Shown here in pieces: positions 18,640-29,757 of a stretch of 64,000 nt of DNA (position 1 is its first letter; every line of letters begins with the position of its first letter). This stretch comes from Mycobacterium sp. 4858 (GTDB lineage Bacteria > Actinomycetota > Actinomycetes > Mycobacteriales > Mycobacteriaceae): contig NZ_LT968775.1 in assembly GCF_900240975.1 (NCBI RefSeq), positions 1,302,001 to 1,366,000 on the forward strand. The letters run 5' to 3'. The notes below the pieces were generated by a model, which was given only the letters and a program-made list of their open reading frames with translations, did no database searches and was not told the DNA's origin. Made by a program: the position numbers and the translations under genes.

Positions 18640-19106
18640 GGTTATCCGGCGAAGGGGGGTCGGGCCATGACGGTGGGGCGGAACCCGTATCGGGGTCCGG
18701 CCCCGGCGTGGGTGCCACTGCCGATGCCGGCCAGGGGCATGCCACCGAGCAGGTTGCCCGGTCCCCCGGCGCCCTCGGGGGCGGCGCTGATGGCGCTGAC
18801 CGGGATGGCCGAGTGGGTCATCGCGGGGATCGCCGGGCCGCCCGTCCAGGCCACCGGCACCGACAGCTTGCCGCCGATGGAGGCCGCACCGCCGATGGCC
18901 GCCGCCGGGTGCACCGCGCCGGCGCCACCGCCGAGCAGACCACCCAGCCCGCCCAGGCCGGGCAGGGCCTTGGCCGCCGCCGGGGCCGCGCCGCCGATCA
19001 TGCCCAGGGTCTTGGCCATCTGCACACCGAAGTTACCCATACCGACACTGAAGTACGGCAGACCCTCGGTGTTGTAGAACAAGCTGGCGAACGGGCTGTA
19101 GCCGTT
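18640..19106. repeat. Segmental repeat copy 2 (PPE 3' part)
   Basis: Partner of 15596-16062; see that entry. The homology starts at the same base, two bases past the stop codon, in both copies. Confidence 0.9.
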
Positions 19107-19862
19107 CGTGAGCGCCCCCAGGCTGGTCGGGAAGGCGGTCTGCCCCGTCAGCAGATACCAGATTTCGCTGTACGTTGGCGTGGGCGGCCCGGAAGCAGCC
19201 GGCGCCGCCGCGGCCTGCAACGTGGTAGGCGTCGACGTGACCACCTTGGACAGCGCCGAGGCCGTGTTGCTGGCCGTGCTGTTGGTCGTCGCGCTGGTGA
19301 CGGCCGCGCCCTGGGTGGCCTGGGCCGACGGGCTGGCGATCTGAGGTGACGCGCTGAACGGTGTCACCTTGGTCGCCGTCGCCGACTGCCCCGCGTAGCT
19401 GTACATCGCGCTGGCGTCTTGGGCCCACATCTGGCCGTACAGGGCTTCCAGCTGCGTGATGGCCGGGGTGTTTTGGCCCAGCACGTTGGTCTGGATCAAC
19501 TGCATGGTTTGCGCTCGGTTGGCCGCGACCAGCGGCGGGGGCACCGTGGCGGCCAGCGCCGCCTCATAAGCAGCCGCGGCGGCCTGCGCTTGGGTGGCCG
19601 CCTGCTCGGCCTGGGCCGCGGTGGTGGTCATCCACGTCACATACGGCTGGACCGCGGCGGCCATCGTCGCCGACGCCGGGCCCATCCACTCCTCGCTGCT
19701 GAGCGCCGTGATGATCTTGTCGTAGCTCAACGCCGCCGCATTGAGCTCCGCCGCCAGCGCATTCCACGCCGACGCCGCGGTCATCAACGACCCCGACCCC
19801 GGACCGGCATAAATCCGCGCCGAATTGACCTCCGGCGGTAACGCCCCGAAATCCAACATCAT
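18642..19862 (-). CDS. PPE-SVP family protein paired with upstream PE gene
   Basis: 406 residues, start [21 protein letters not shown] domain with WMG and [20 protein letters not shown], ending RPPFAG. It begins 8 bp after the stop of the PE gene 19871-20170, the typical arrangement of a cotranscribed PE-PPE pair that forms one heterodimer. Its C-terminal ~150 residues are almost identical to those of the PPE at 15598-16830. Its linker ([15 protein letters not shown]) differs. Exported by ESX-5 by inference. Confidence 0.93.
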   Translation of the reverse strand: MMLDFGALPPEVNSARIYAGPGSGSLMTAASAWNALAAELNAAALSYDKIITALSSEEWMGPASATMAAAVQPYVTWMTTTAAQAEQAATQAQAAAAAYEAALAATVPPPLVAANRAQTMQLIQTNVLGQNTPAITQLEALYGQMWAQDASAMYSYAGQSATATKVTPFSASPQIASPSAQATQGAAVTSATTNSTASNTASALSKVVTSTPTTLQAAAAPAASGPPTPTYSEIWYLLTGQTAFPTSLGALTNGYSPFASLFYNTEGLPYFSVGMGNFGVQMAKTLGMIGGAAPAAAKALPGLGGLGGLLGGGAGAVHPAAAIGGAASIGGKLSVPVAWTGGPAIPAMTHSAIPVSAISAAPEGAGGPGNLLGGMPLAGIGSGTHAGAGPRYGFRPTVMARPPFAG

Positions 19863-19870
19863 TGACTCCT

Positions 19871-20170
19871 TTAACCCGTCGCGGCCGCGTTGGCCGCCTC
19901 AGTCACGGCATACGACCCCGAGCTCATGCTGAGAGTGTTGACGAACATTTCGTGAACCGCCGCCGCCTGAGCGCTGACGGCTTGGTACATCTGGGCATGC
20001 GCGGCGAACTGCGCCGCTGTCAGCGCTGACACTTCGTCGGCCGCGGCCGGGACCACTCCGGTGGTGGGGGCCGCCGCGGCTGCGTTCTGCGCGTTGAGCG
20101 CCGAGCCGATGCTTTGCAGGCTGCCCGCCGCCGCTGCGAGCGCCTCCGGCTGCGTCGTCACAAAAGACAT
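19871..20170 (-). CDS. PE family protein (PE18-like)
   Basis: 99 residues, PE domain only, [16 protein letters not shown] start and C-terminal YAVTE secretion signal. It differs from the PE at 14878-15177 at only about ten positions. By order it matches M. tuberculosis PE18. It is the first gene of a unit that continues into the adjacent PPE gene. Confidence 0.93.
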   Translation of the reverse strand: MSFVTTQPEALAAAAGSLQSIGSALNAQNAAAAAPTTGVVPAAADEVSALTAAQFAAHAQMYQAVSAQAAAVHEMFVNTLSMSSGSYAVTEAANAAATG

Positions 20171-20248
20171 CTGAAGTCCCTCCCTACTTTCCCGGCTCGC
20201 CGGCTCTCGAGGATCTGTTTGCCTTCGGGCCCACCGGGGGCTTGGCTT

Positions 20249-20325
20249 ACTCGTGAGATTAGATGGGTCACGCGGTGCCTTGCCTCCCTAGTGCCGACTG
20301 TTCATAACTGGACAACTTCCGTTCA
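20249..20325 (-). promoter_or_regulatory. Promoter of the PE-PPE unit with RegX3-like direct repeats (site B)
   Basis: On the minus strand a -10 hexamer TAATCT (20261-20256) is preceded, 38 bp upstream, by TGTTCA (plus strand 20299-20304) and again 21 bp further by CGTTCA (20320-20325). The -10 context CTAATCTCA is identical to that of site C. A start near 20249 would give a leader of about 80 bases before the PE gene. Confidence 0.55.
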
Positions 20326-20337
20326 CTTGGACGTTCC

Positions 20338-21576
20338 CTATCCGGCCGATGGCGGGCGGGTCAGGACGCTGTAGCGGAAGCCATATTTGTGGGAATAGCC
20401 GGCGGCGGCGCCGGCCCGCCGGCCCACCGCGCCGGTCGGCATACCGCGCAGCAGGGCGTTGCCGGGTGGGTTGGTCGCCGAAACGGTCTGAATCGGAGCG
20501 GCCTCCGCCTCGGCGGCATCGGCCGAGCTCACCGTGGAAGCCAACGTGGCCCACTGCTGGGGCACCGAGAGCCCGCCGACCTGAGCCGCCTGTCCGGTAC
20601 TCGCGGTCACCGCGCCGGCGGCGTTGCCCAGGTTGCCGAGGCCCAACTGAGCGAACGCCGGTGTCGGGAACCAGGCACCACCGGCACCCGCCGTCGCACC
20701 GCCGGGACCGAAGGTGAGCTGCTGGCCTATCGACCAGCCGAAGTTTCCGATACCCACCCCGAAGTACGCCTGCAGCGTCTGTTTGATGATCGCGGTGTAA
20801 TCACCGGGGCCCATCTGCCACCACCAGGTATTCGGGGTAGGCAAGATGTCCTGCACCGAGGTCCCGGTGGTCGTCCCCGTGGTGGCCGCGGCAGTGGCCT
20901 GCTGCGTCGCCTGCGAGGTGGTGGTGGCCGACAACGCCTGCGGCGTCGCCATCTGCGACGACGTGTGGGCGACGGTTTGCGCGGTGTTGCCGGCCTGCTG
21001 CGTGGTGGCCTGCGAGACAGCGGCGAACTGTTGGGATTCGCCGTCCGGCGTGGTGGTCTGCGGCGCCGCCGCGAACGGCGTCATCTGCGAGGCGGTGGTC
21101 GAGGCGGCGGCGTAGGTGTACATCGCCGCTGCGTCCTGGGCCCACATCTCCATGTATTGGGCCTCGGTGGCCGCGATGGCGGGGAAGTTCTGACCCAGGA
21201 AGTTGGTCGCAATCAGCGTCGCCAACAAGACGCGGTTGGCGGCTATCACCGGCGGCGGGACGGTCATCGCGAACGCGGCCTCGAATGCGGCGGCGGCAGC
21301 CCGCGCTTGACTGGCGGTCTCCTCGGCCTGACCGCCGACGGCACCCAGCCAGGTCACGTAGGGCGTGATGGCCGCCACCATCGACGTCGAGGCGGGGCCC
21401 ACCCAGGGCCCGTTCGTCAGCTCGTCGATGATCGAGTTGTAAGCGCTTGCCGCCGTGCCCAATTCGGCTGCAAGCACATCCCAGGCGGCCGACGCGACCA
21501 TCATCGGCCCCGAGCCTGGTCCTGCATACATCCGACCGGAGTTAATCTCCGGCGGTAACGCCCCGAAGTCAAACAC
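20338..21576 (-). CDS. PPE-SVP family protein (PPE25-like)
   Basis: 412 residues from a GTG with GAGGAGA four bases upstream; [42 protein letters not shown], ending RPPSAG. Paralogue of 16939-18180. First PPE gene after the ferredoxin in the ESX-5 direction, as PPE25 is in M. tuberculosis. Preceded by a 468-bp region with a promoter bearing four regularly spaced half-sites. Confidence 0.92.
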   Translation of the reverse strand: MFDFGALPPEINSGRMYAGPGSGPMMVASAAWDVLAAELGTAASAYNSIIDELTNGPWVGPASTSMVAAITPYVTWLGAVGGQAEETASQARAAAAAFEAAFAMTVPPPVIAANRVLLATLIATNFLGQNFPAIAATEAQYMEMWAQDAAAMYTYAAASTTASQMTPFAAAPQTTTPDGESQQFAAVSQATTQQAGNTAQTVAHTSSQMATPQALSATTTSQATQQATAAATTGTTTGTSVQDILPTPNTWWWQMGPGDYTAIIKQTLQAYFGVGIGNFGWSIGQQLTFGPGGATAGAGGAWFPTPAFAQLGLGNLGNAAGAVTASTGQAAQVGGLSVPQQWATLASTVSSADAAEAEAAPIQTVSATNPPGNALLRGMPTGAVGRRAGAAAGYSHKYGFRYSVLTRPPSAG

Positions 21577-21859
21577 CTGTTCTCCTCAGTTGGTCGCGAC
21601 CTCTCGCGATCGCGACCGTCGTATCGGAATCAGTGGTGGCCGTAGTCACGGCTTCGTAAGCAAACGCCACCCCCCGGCTGCTGACGTGGGGATCGCCGAC
21701 TCAGACCTCGCGGTCCACCACCCCAGTCGGCGGGCTCGCCGGCGCGTCCTGCCGATCCCGGACACGGCGCCCAAATGTGGTCTATCACCACGCGTTTCGG
21801 ACGTCCGGTCAAGAACAACGTGCACCTTGAAGCCTCGATTGATCCCCGTTGTCAGCAAC

Positions 21860-21895
21860 CGAGCGACAGCCCGCGTGTGTCCGAACTGTCGCTCG
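21860..21895. other. 10-bp inverted repeat downstream of promoter C
   Basis: CGAGCGACAG (21860-21869) and CTGTCGCTCG (21886-21895) are perfect complements with a 16-base spacer. It coincides with the predicted transcription start of the PPE25-like unit and so could be an operator or a stem at the 5' end of the mRNA. It could also end transcripts from the ferredoxin gene. Confidence 0.5.
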
Positions 21896-21901
21896 CCAAT
21901 G

Positions 21902-22013
21902 AGATTAGTTTGTTACCGCGAGTGCTCCGATACGCGAAGCCAACTGTTCATTCCAGGCCAGCCAATGTTCACTCCCTGTCGACTCACGTTCATGTCCGGC
22001 AACCGATTGTTCA
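21902..22013 (-). promoter_or_regulatory. Promoter of the PPE25-like gene with four 21-bp-spaced GTTCA half-sites (site C)
   Basis: Plus-strand half-sites TGTTCA, TGTTCA, CGTTCA, TGTTCA begin at 21945, 21966, 21987 and 22008, exactly 21 bp (two helical turns) apart. A -10 hexamer TAATCT lies at 21907-21902 on the minus strand, 38 bp from the nearest half-site, as at site B. The remainder of the 468-bp gap 21577-22044 shows no gene; the leader would be about 320 bases. A decayed coding repeat (7-codon period) is a less likely alternative. Confidence 0.6.
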
Positions 22014-22044
22014 TCCGCGGTTTCCCTCGCCCGCACGCCGGCGG

Positions 22045-22263
<219 letters not shown>

Positions 22264-22411
22264 TTAAGGAATCGAGTCGTAGAGTAGTCGCTCGGTGTAG
22301 CCCGCGACACGGTGCGGCCATCGCCGGCCGCAGTGGACCGTGTATTCGCCCCGCACGCGGATTCGTGTCCCTTTGCCGCACATGCGATATTGATGTGCCA
22401 GCAGAACTTAA

Positions 22412-23630
<1,219 letters not shown>

Positions 23631-23641
23631 TCCGTCGGCGC

Positions 23642-26600
23642 CTATTTGCGCAATTCGGTCGACGCGACCTGTACGAACACACCGGTGTCCTCGGCCATCA
23701 GCAGGCCTCGGCCGCGGGGCAGCGGGCCACCCTTCATCTTGCCGCGGATGAAGCCCTCGTCCGGATCGGCGTCCATCACCAGCAGCGGCGCGTTGGCCTG
23801 GGCCAGTGCGCGCAGCATGGGGTCGCTGCCCGCCGACGACCAGCCACCGAAGGTGCGCGTGACGAGCACGTGCAGCCCGACATCGGCGGCCCTGGTCACC
23901 CACGGCGCGGCCTTGTGCAGCGGCGAATCGAACCCTGCCGGCAGCTGCTGGATGTCGTCGACGATCAGGAAGATCTCCGGGCCGCTCCACCACGACCGCG
24001 ACAACAACTCCTCCGCGGACAGCCCGGGCGGCGGTTCGCGCCCGGCCAGGACCGCCGCCAATTCGCCCATCATCGCCTGGACGCCGTCCAGGTTGTAGGC
24101 GAACTTCTCGACGTAGTCCGAACCCAGTGTGGTCAGCAGCTGACGTCGTGGGTCCACCAGCCACACCTGCGCCGACGGCTGGCCAGCCGGCGGCGGCGGC
24201 GCGCTGCTCGCCCCGGGTGCGTACAGCCTGCCGATTTCTCGCATGATGGTGGCCAGCGTGGTCGTGCGCCCACATTCGCGTCGCCCGGTCACCATCAGGT
24301 GCGCGTTCTCGGCGAAGTTGAGGTAGACCGGCGCCAGATCCAATTCGGAGATGGCCCAAGCGATTCCGCCCGCGCCGACACCTTGACGGGTGTCTCGCGC
24401 GGCCAGCTCCCGCAGCTGCTCGAGGTCGAACCGCGCCGGGAGGCGGCGCACCGGCGGGGCCTGGGCGCTGGTGAGGCGACCGACCGCGTCGATCACGCTG
24501 TCGGACTCGAACACGTAGTCGGGCGTGGTCGCGAGCGCGGGGCGGGCCACCAACGTGTGCAGACCGGCCTGCGGGTCGGAGTCCAGCCGGACGTAGTTGA
24601 CCGCGACCATGCCGCGGCCCGGCTTGACCGGGACGTCCTTGGCGAATCGCGAACGCACCAGCTTGGCGTCTTCCACCGCGGCCAGCCGCAATTCGACCCG
24701 GGACCCGAACCCGCTGCGCACCGGCGGCCGCAGCTCGGACTCGCGATCGGCGGTGACCACCACGTGCACCCCGAACGAGGGGCCCTGGTTGATGATCACG
24801 TTCACCTGCTCGATCAGCACCTCGTTCTCTTCGGCCAGCGCCCGGTAGTTGTCCACCACCAGGTAGACGTCGCCGAACCCGTCGTTGGGCACCGGGCCGG
24901 GCTCGCCGCCGAACTTACGGCGCCGGAAGACCTCCATCGAGGCGATGCCGTACTCGAGGAACGTGCTCTTGCGCTGGCGCACCAAGGCCAGCAGCTCGGC
25001 CACCGTGCGGCGCACACCGTACGGGTCGGTCGGGCCGGCCACCTCGCCCACGTGCGGCAGCCGGGCGACCGTGGTCAGCGCGGTGCTGCTGTAGGCCAGG
25101 CAGTAGAACTGGACCTGCTCGGGGGTGTGGGTCAGCGCGGCCGAGCAGATCAGCGTCTGCAGGGCCGTCGTCTTGCCCGAACCGCCGGCGCCCAGGATCA
25201 GGACGTTGGCGCCCGGCCCCGAGGTGTCGACAGTCCACGGCGGCTGGTCGTGCTTGAAGGGCCGGTCGATGATCCCGATCGGGAAGACCAGATCCTTGGC
25301 GGAACCGTAGTTCTCTTGCCACGGGTGACCGAGGAACCGGTTGACCAACTCGTCGATGGGCACGGGTTGGTTCAGCGGCGGTTGCCACAACCGGTAGGGC
25401 TCGAAGTCGATCTTGCGCAGCTGATCGATGATCACCGTGCCGACCTTGGGGACCCTGATGCCCTCGACGTCCTCGTCCTCACCCGCCGCGCCGTCGGCTT
25501 CCAGCGTCTCGCCGTTGGTGATCGCGGCCGGGGTGAGTTCCGGTCCGCCCACGCTGACCTCGAGCGGGGTGAACGAGTTGGTGAACAGCTGCGGGCGCAC
25601 GTAGTCGATGCTGTGCACCAGCGCGGGCGCCTCGTCGCCGTCGTCGGTGAGTCCGCGCGCGAAGTAGTCCCGCCACAGGAACTCCGCCTGGAACCGGACG
25701 ATGTCCTCCAGGCTGCGCCGGAAGTAGCCCAGACCCGCCTGCGCCGGCAGGTTCACCGCGTTCGGCACACCCGCCGCCTGCGCCGCACCGGCGGTGCGCG
25801 CCTTCAGCACCAGCCGGTAACCCATGTTCTCCATGAGCTTTTCGGCCCGGCTCTCGATGGTCTGCGACGCCATCATCAGGTGGATCCAGTATGCGCGACC
25901 CTGCCGGCCGATCGAGTCGAGCACGTCGACCGCCGTCGGCATGATGCGGAACCACTCGTAGAACTCGTCGATGACGACCACGAGCATCGGCAGTGGCGGC
26001 ATGTCCTGGCCGCGTGCTTGCATCCTGAGCCGGACGGAGTTGTACTCCTTGGCGTCGTCGACACCGGCGCTGTCGCAGATCGCCTTGCGGCGGGCGATCT
26101 CGCCCCACAGGGCGTCCAGGAAGCGCTCCATCAGCGCCTGGTCTTCTTCCAGGTCGGTGATGATCCGCGACACGTGCGGGACGCCGGCGAACGGCTTGAC
26201 CGCCGACCCACCCTTGAGGTCGGCCAGCACGAACTGCAGCTCCTCCGGCGGGTGGCTGAGCATCAGCGACTCGATCACGGTCCGCACCAGGGTCGATTTA
26301 CCCGAACCGGTCGTTCCGGACATGACGCCGTGCGGACCGTCACCGCCCTCGTCCAGCGACTTCATGTCCAAGAACAGCAGCTCGCCGTTGTCGGAGCGGT
26401 TACCGAACGGCGCCCGCAGGCGCGACCGGCCCATCGTGTCGGTCCGGGCGCCCCAGAGCGCGTGGAAGTCGATGCGGCCCGGGTCGTCGATCCCGTAGTA
26501 AGACAGGATGTCGCGGGCGCCGATGTGGGTGACCCGCTGGCCGATCTCTTCGTAGGCCTCGGCGAGCCGCCAGTGGGCCAGCGCCTGGGAGAACTCCTCC

Positions 26601-27811
26601 GCCTCCGCGACACTGATGTGGTCGGTGAGCGCGAAGAACCACGGCTTCTCGTCGATCACCATCCAGGTGTCGCGGTCGCGGGGCAGCGCCTCGATCACGC
26701 CCTTGTCGTCGAACCGCAGGGTGCGCTCGGGGACCGCTGTCCACATCGACGCCCCGGTCAGGTCGAAGAACGTCACCCCGTCGATGCCTTCGGCGCTGAT
26801 CACGAACTCCCACTGCGGGTCGACGACGTCGGCGACGATCACCGTGTGGGGCGTCGGGGTCTGCGCCGACGAGCTCGCGTGCCGGGGCGTGAAAGAGCCG
26901 CGGCCGGCGAACAATTCGGCCTGTTCGGCGGCGAACTCGCGCACCGACGCGTAGACCATCCGCGCGTTGCCGGCGGCGTCCTGGCGGCGCGGGTCACCGA
27001 AGTGCGGCAGCCACTTGACCCAGTCCCATTCGTCCAGATCCGAGCTGACGACGACCATCCGCACGTGGTCGGGGCCGTGCGAGAACGCCAGTTGGCAGAC
27101 GATCGCCCGCATGAGCCCCAGGACCTGCTCCCGCTCACCGTCGAGCGAATACCAGGGCTCGACCAGCAACGAGATCATCTTGGGCAGGTTGTAGACGACG
27201 CTCTGGTAGCGACCGAATTCCTGCAGCGCCTTACCGGTCACCGGCTCCAGCTCGATGTCGGTGGGCATGTTCTGCGGCTCACCCCAGGTCACCTCGGGCC
27301 GCGTCATGCCGACGCCGACCCGCACCACACCGAAGTTGAGGTCCTTGCCGTCGGGCTTGCGCTCCCACATCCGCGACGTGCCCACCGCGGCGGTCAGGGT
27401 GGTCGGCGCCGGGTGGAACCACCGGTAGTTGGCGTCCATGCTGTCCGCGGACTCGTGGGCGGTCTCGCGCAGCATGTCCAGCATCAGCATGAACTGGGCG
27501 CGCATCGCGTCCAGCTTGGGCCGGCTCATCTGCTGCTGACCGCCGAACCGGCCGCCGAACATCATCATCGCGACGCCGCCGATCATGAAGATCGGGAAGA
27601 TGGCGCCGGCGCCGCCGAACACGTGCGAGCCGCTGGCGAAGGTCATGCCGACCATGCCGATCAGCAGGCCGACCACCAACACGCCGACCACCACGAGCCA
27701 CCAGGGCTTGCCCTCCGGAGGCGGAATGCTCAGGGGTGTCGGGAGGACGATGTTCTCCGGCTTGATGACCGGAGGCTTCTCCGGCGTCGGCCGGGCAAAC
27801 CCGCGTTTCAC
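23642..27811 (-). CDS. eccC5: ESX-5 FtsK/SpoIIIE-type ATPase EccC5
   Basis: 1389 residues (1391 in M. tuberculosis from memory). Two N-terminal membrane helices (about 35-80) lead to three FtsK-like ATPase domains. Walker A of domain 1 is GTTGSGKST (Lys505) and of domain 2 GAGGSGKTT (Lys880). Domain 3 reads GRRECGRTT near 1180 with Arg in place of Lys, so it is probably weakly active or structural. EccC5 is the motor that recruits Esx and PE-PPE substrates to the channel. The GTG start overlaps the eccB5 stop (GTGA). Confidence 0.97.
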   Translation of the reverse strand: MKRGFARPTPEKPPVIKPENIVLPTPLSIPPPEGKPWWLVVVGVLVVGLLIGMVGMTFASGSHVFGGAGAIFPIFMIGGVAMMMFGGRFGGQQQMSRPKLDAMRAQFMLMLDMLRETAHESADSMDANYRWFHPAPTTLTAAVGTSRMWERKPDGKDLNFGVVRVGVGMTRPEVTWGEPQNMPTDIELEPVTGKALQEFGRYQSVVYNLPKMISLLVEPWYSLDGEREQVLGLMRAIVCQLAFSHGPDHVRMVVVSSDLDEWDWVKWLPHFGDPRRQDAAGNARMVYASVREFAAEQAELFAGRGSFTPRHASSSAQTPTPHTVIVADVVDPQWEFVISAEGIDGVTFFDLTGASMWTAVPERTLRFDDKGVIEALPRDRDTWMVIDEKPWFFALTDHISVAEAEEFSQALAHWRLAEAYEEIGQRVTHIGARDILSYYGIDDPGRIDFHALWGARTDTMGRSRLRAPFGNRSDNGELLFLDMKSLDEGGDGPHGVMSGTTGSGKSTLVRTVIESLMLSHPPEELQFVLADLKGGSAVKPFAGVPHVSRIITDLEEDQALMERFLDALWGEIARRKAICDSAGVDDAKEYNSVRLRMQARGQDMPPLPMLVVVIDEFYEWFRIMPTAVDVLDSIGRQGRAYWIHLMMASQTIESRAEKLMENMGYRLVLKARTAGAAQAAGVPNAVNLPAQAGLGYFRRSLEDIVRFQAEFLWRDYFARGLTDDGDEAPALVHSIDYVRPQLFTNSFTPLEVSVGGPELTPAAITNGETLEADGAAGEDEDVEGIRVPKVGTVIIDQLRKIDFEPYRLWQPPLNQPVPIDELVNRFLGHPWQENYGSAKDLVFPIGIIDRPFKHDQPPWTVDTSGPGANVLILGAGGSGKTTALQTLICSAALTHTPEQVQFYCLAYSSTALTTVARLPHVGEVAGPTDPYGVRRTVAELLALVRQRKSTFLEYGIASMEVFRRRKFGGEPGPVPNDGFGDVYLVVDNYRALAEENEVLIEQVNVIINQGPSFGVHVVVTADRESELRPPVRSGFGSRVELRLAAVEDAKLVRSRFAKDVPVKPGRGMVAVNYVRLDSDPQAGLHTLVARPALATTPDYVFESDSVIDAVGRLTSAQAPPVRRLPARFDLEQLRELAARDTRQGVGAGGIAWAISELDLAPVYLNFAENAHLMVTGRRECGRTTTLATIMREIGRLYAPGASSAPPPPAGQPSAQVWLVDPRRQLLTTLGSDYVEKFAYNLDGVQAMMGELAAVLAGREPPPGLSAEELLSRSWWSGPEIFLIVDDIQQLPAGFDSPLHKAAPWVTRAADVGLHVLVTRTFGGWSSAGSDPMLRALAQANAPLLVMDADPDEGFIRGKMKGGPLPRGRGLLMAEDTGVFVQVASTELRK

Positions 27812-29325
27812 TTAGGTACCGCCAATTCTGCTGGGGACATATCCATCGGTAGGGTGTCGTGCTCCACGAGCGCGTCCGCCCGCGACAAGGTCGGCCCTTG
27901 CGGGAGCAGTCGGAGCGCCACCCAGGGCGCCAGGCTCGGTTTCGTCTTGAGGCCCAACGCCTCGCGGACGTCCCGGGTGTCGTCGACGCCGAACCGGGCC
28001 CCCGCGTCCGTCAGCCACCACAGCGATTCCGTCGTCTTGGCGCCGGGGTCGTTGCCGGTGACGGCCACGAAGTTGCCGTAGTCGGGCCCGAAGAAGACCT
28101 GGTCGGCCTCGCGGCCGGTGGTGTCGGCCTTGACCAGGGACACCACCTTGCTCTCGTCCTTCGCGGCGACCGGGATGGTCGCGCCGGAGATGACCTGGAT
28201 GCGGGCCCGGTTCTCCCCCGAGGTCTTCTGCCACCACCAGCAGGTCGCCGGGTTCTCGCGGATGTCCGCCACGTTGAGCGGGGCGTCCGGGTAGGAGGAC
28301 AGGTCCAGCTTGTTGACCACGGGCATCTTCGCCAGGGCGGACGGTTCCACGGTCACCGGCTTGGTGTTGCCCGGCCCGGCGTTCTGCAGGATCTGAGCCA
28401 CCAGCGGCGGCAGTGTCTGCACGCCGTCGGCCAGCACCAGTGAATACTGTTGCGGCCCACTGATTTGCGGCGTGACGATCACGGTGCCGATCGGGCCGGG
28501 CGCACCCGGGAACGACGCGGCCGCGCCGGCGTTCTGCACCTGGGGCACGGTCAGCTCCGGGCCCACCGGCAGCGCGTCGAACAACGCGCGGCTCATGGGC
28601 TTCGCCTGGCCGACCTGCTCCGGCGTCAGGCCCAGCGGCAACAGCACCGATCGGTTCGTCGCGTCGATCCGGGACCGGCGGCCCTCCCGGATCACCCAGG
28701 CGTCCCCGCCGTAGCTCAGCACCACGGCGTCCGTCCCGTTGAGGACGTGCCGGTGGTTGCTGAGGTCGGGGTTCCCGTCGATCACGGTCACCGTCACGCC
28801 GGACGGCGCGCTGACACCGGTCGAGGTAGCGACGGTGTCGCACACCAGCCACGACGACGTGGACGGGGCCGTGGGGTGGAAGTTCGACGGCGCGCCGGGG
28901 ATGCCGACCAGCGGACCGCGCGGCAGGCTCGCGATCTGGTTGGACTTGACCAGGTGCGGGTTGTCCGGGCGACCGGTGATCAACCGCGCCGAAGCCAGGT
29001 TCAGCGCCGGGTACAGCTTGTCGCCCACGCGGACGTAGAGCGCCCCGGAGTCGCGGTCGGCGATGATCGGCGAATCCCCGACCTGGCCCGCCGGGCTGAG
29101 GAACGAGTAGAGCAGAGCGCCCAGGCAGATCACCAGCGCCGCCGAGACCGAGGCCACCACGGCCAGCGTCTGCCGCCGGCCCGGCTCGACCTCCATGCGG
29201 ACACGCCACCGGGTGAGGGCCATTGCGGTGCGACGAGCGAGGAACTGGTAGCCGGTCACCTGCGTCCGCGTCGACAACCCGAGGCCGTACCCCGACCCGC
29301 GTTGTCCGCGACTCTCTTCCGCCAC
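27808..29325 (-). CDS. eccB5: ESX-5 membrane complex component EccB5
   Basis: 505 residues (506 in M. tuberculosis from memory), GTG start. One membrane helix (LAVVASVSAALVICLGALLY, about 55-75) anchors a large periplasmic domain with R-repeats and two Cys that likely form a disulfide (LVCDTV and ATCWWW). EccB joins EccC, EccD and EccE in the core complex. It heads the eccB5-eccC5 unit, 432 bp from the divergent malQ. Confidence 0.96.
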   Translation of the reverse strand: MAEESRGQRGSGYGLGLSTRTQVTGYQFLARRTAMALTRWRVRMEVEPGRRQTLAVVASVSAALVICLGALLYSFLSPAGQVGDSPIIADRDSGALYVRVGDKLYPALNLASARLITGRPDNPHLVKSNQIASLPRGPLVGIPGAPSNFHPTAPSTSSWLVCDTVATSTGVSAPSGVTVTVIDGNPDLSNHRHVLNGTDAVVLSYGGDAWVIREGRRSRIDATNRSVLLPLGLTPEQVGQAKPMSRALFDALPVGPELTVPQVQNAGAAASFPGAPGPIGTVIVTPQISGPQQYSLVLADGVQTLPPLVAQILQNAGPGNTKPVTVEPSALAKMPVVNKLDLSSYPDAPLNVADIRENPATCWWWQKTSGENRARIQVISGATIPVAAKDESKVVSLVKADTTGREADQVFFGPDYGNFVAVTGNDPGAKTTESLWWLTDAGARFGVDDTRDVREALGLKTKPSLAPWVALRLLPQGPTLSRADALVEHDTLPMDMSPAELAVPK

Positions 29326-29757
29326 GTTAATTCACCATCCGGTCTGCTAGAACGCCTGGATATTGTCCGTCGTAAATATCCGCTGCGCGAATTACATCGA
29401 CAACCGTAAGGCACCCGTACGGGCCTCGCCACGCGGCGCCGATGGCGTTCGCTGCCACATCCCTTTATCTGTAGGTGTCCGGTCGTGCGCGGTTTGCCGG
29501 ATCGCGCCGGGCCCGCACCGCGCCAGGCGCCGCTGAACTGGCACTATCGGATTCCCCCGCCGATCCCCGCCCGGACTCCTCATGTCTCCTCAGGGCATCG
29601 TAATGGCGGATGCCCGGCTCGTCCTGTTGAGCGTGCACGCCGACGCGAACGAACGGGCGCGGCAGGGGCCGGCAAAACGGGGGGGGGGCGCACGCCGGCC
29701 GGTGGGCGCCTCTCCCCGATTGGTCGGGCGGCGAATTCTGGCAGCAAGATGTGCGGT
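29326..29757. promoter_or_regulatory. Divergent promoter region eccB5 / malQ
   Basis: 432 bp without a credible gene. A 7-bp inverted repeat GGATATT-N10-AATATCC (29358-29364 and 29375-29381) lies 33-56 bp before eccB5, in the most AT-rich part, and may be an operator. A run of ten G (29679-29688) lies about 70 bp before malQ. No Shine-Dalgarno is visible at either start. Confidence 0.45.

Noticed and set aside
23870..28081. 1403-codon plus-strand ORF opposite eccC5
   Set aside because: Shadow frame of a high-GC gene; Arg/His/Gln-rich translation with no domain, fully antisense to eccC5.
29679..29688. G10 tract as a phase-variation switch of an in-frame malQ extension
   Set aside because: The extension to 29485 has no protein-like features; the ATG at 29758 fits the orthologue length, so the tract is outside the coding region.
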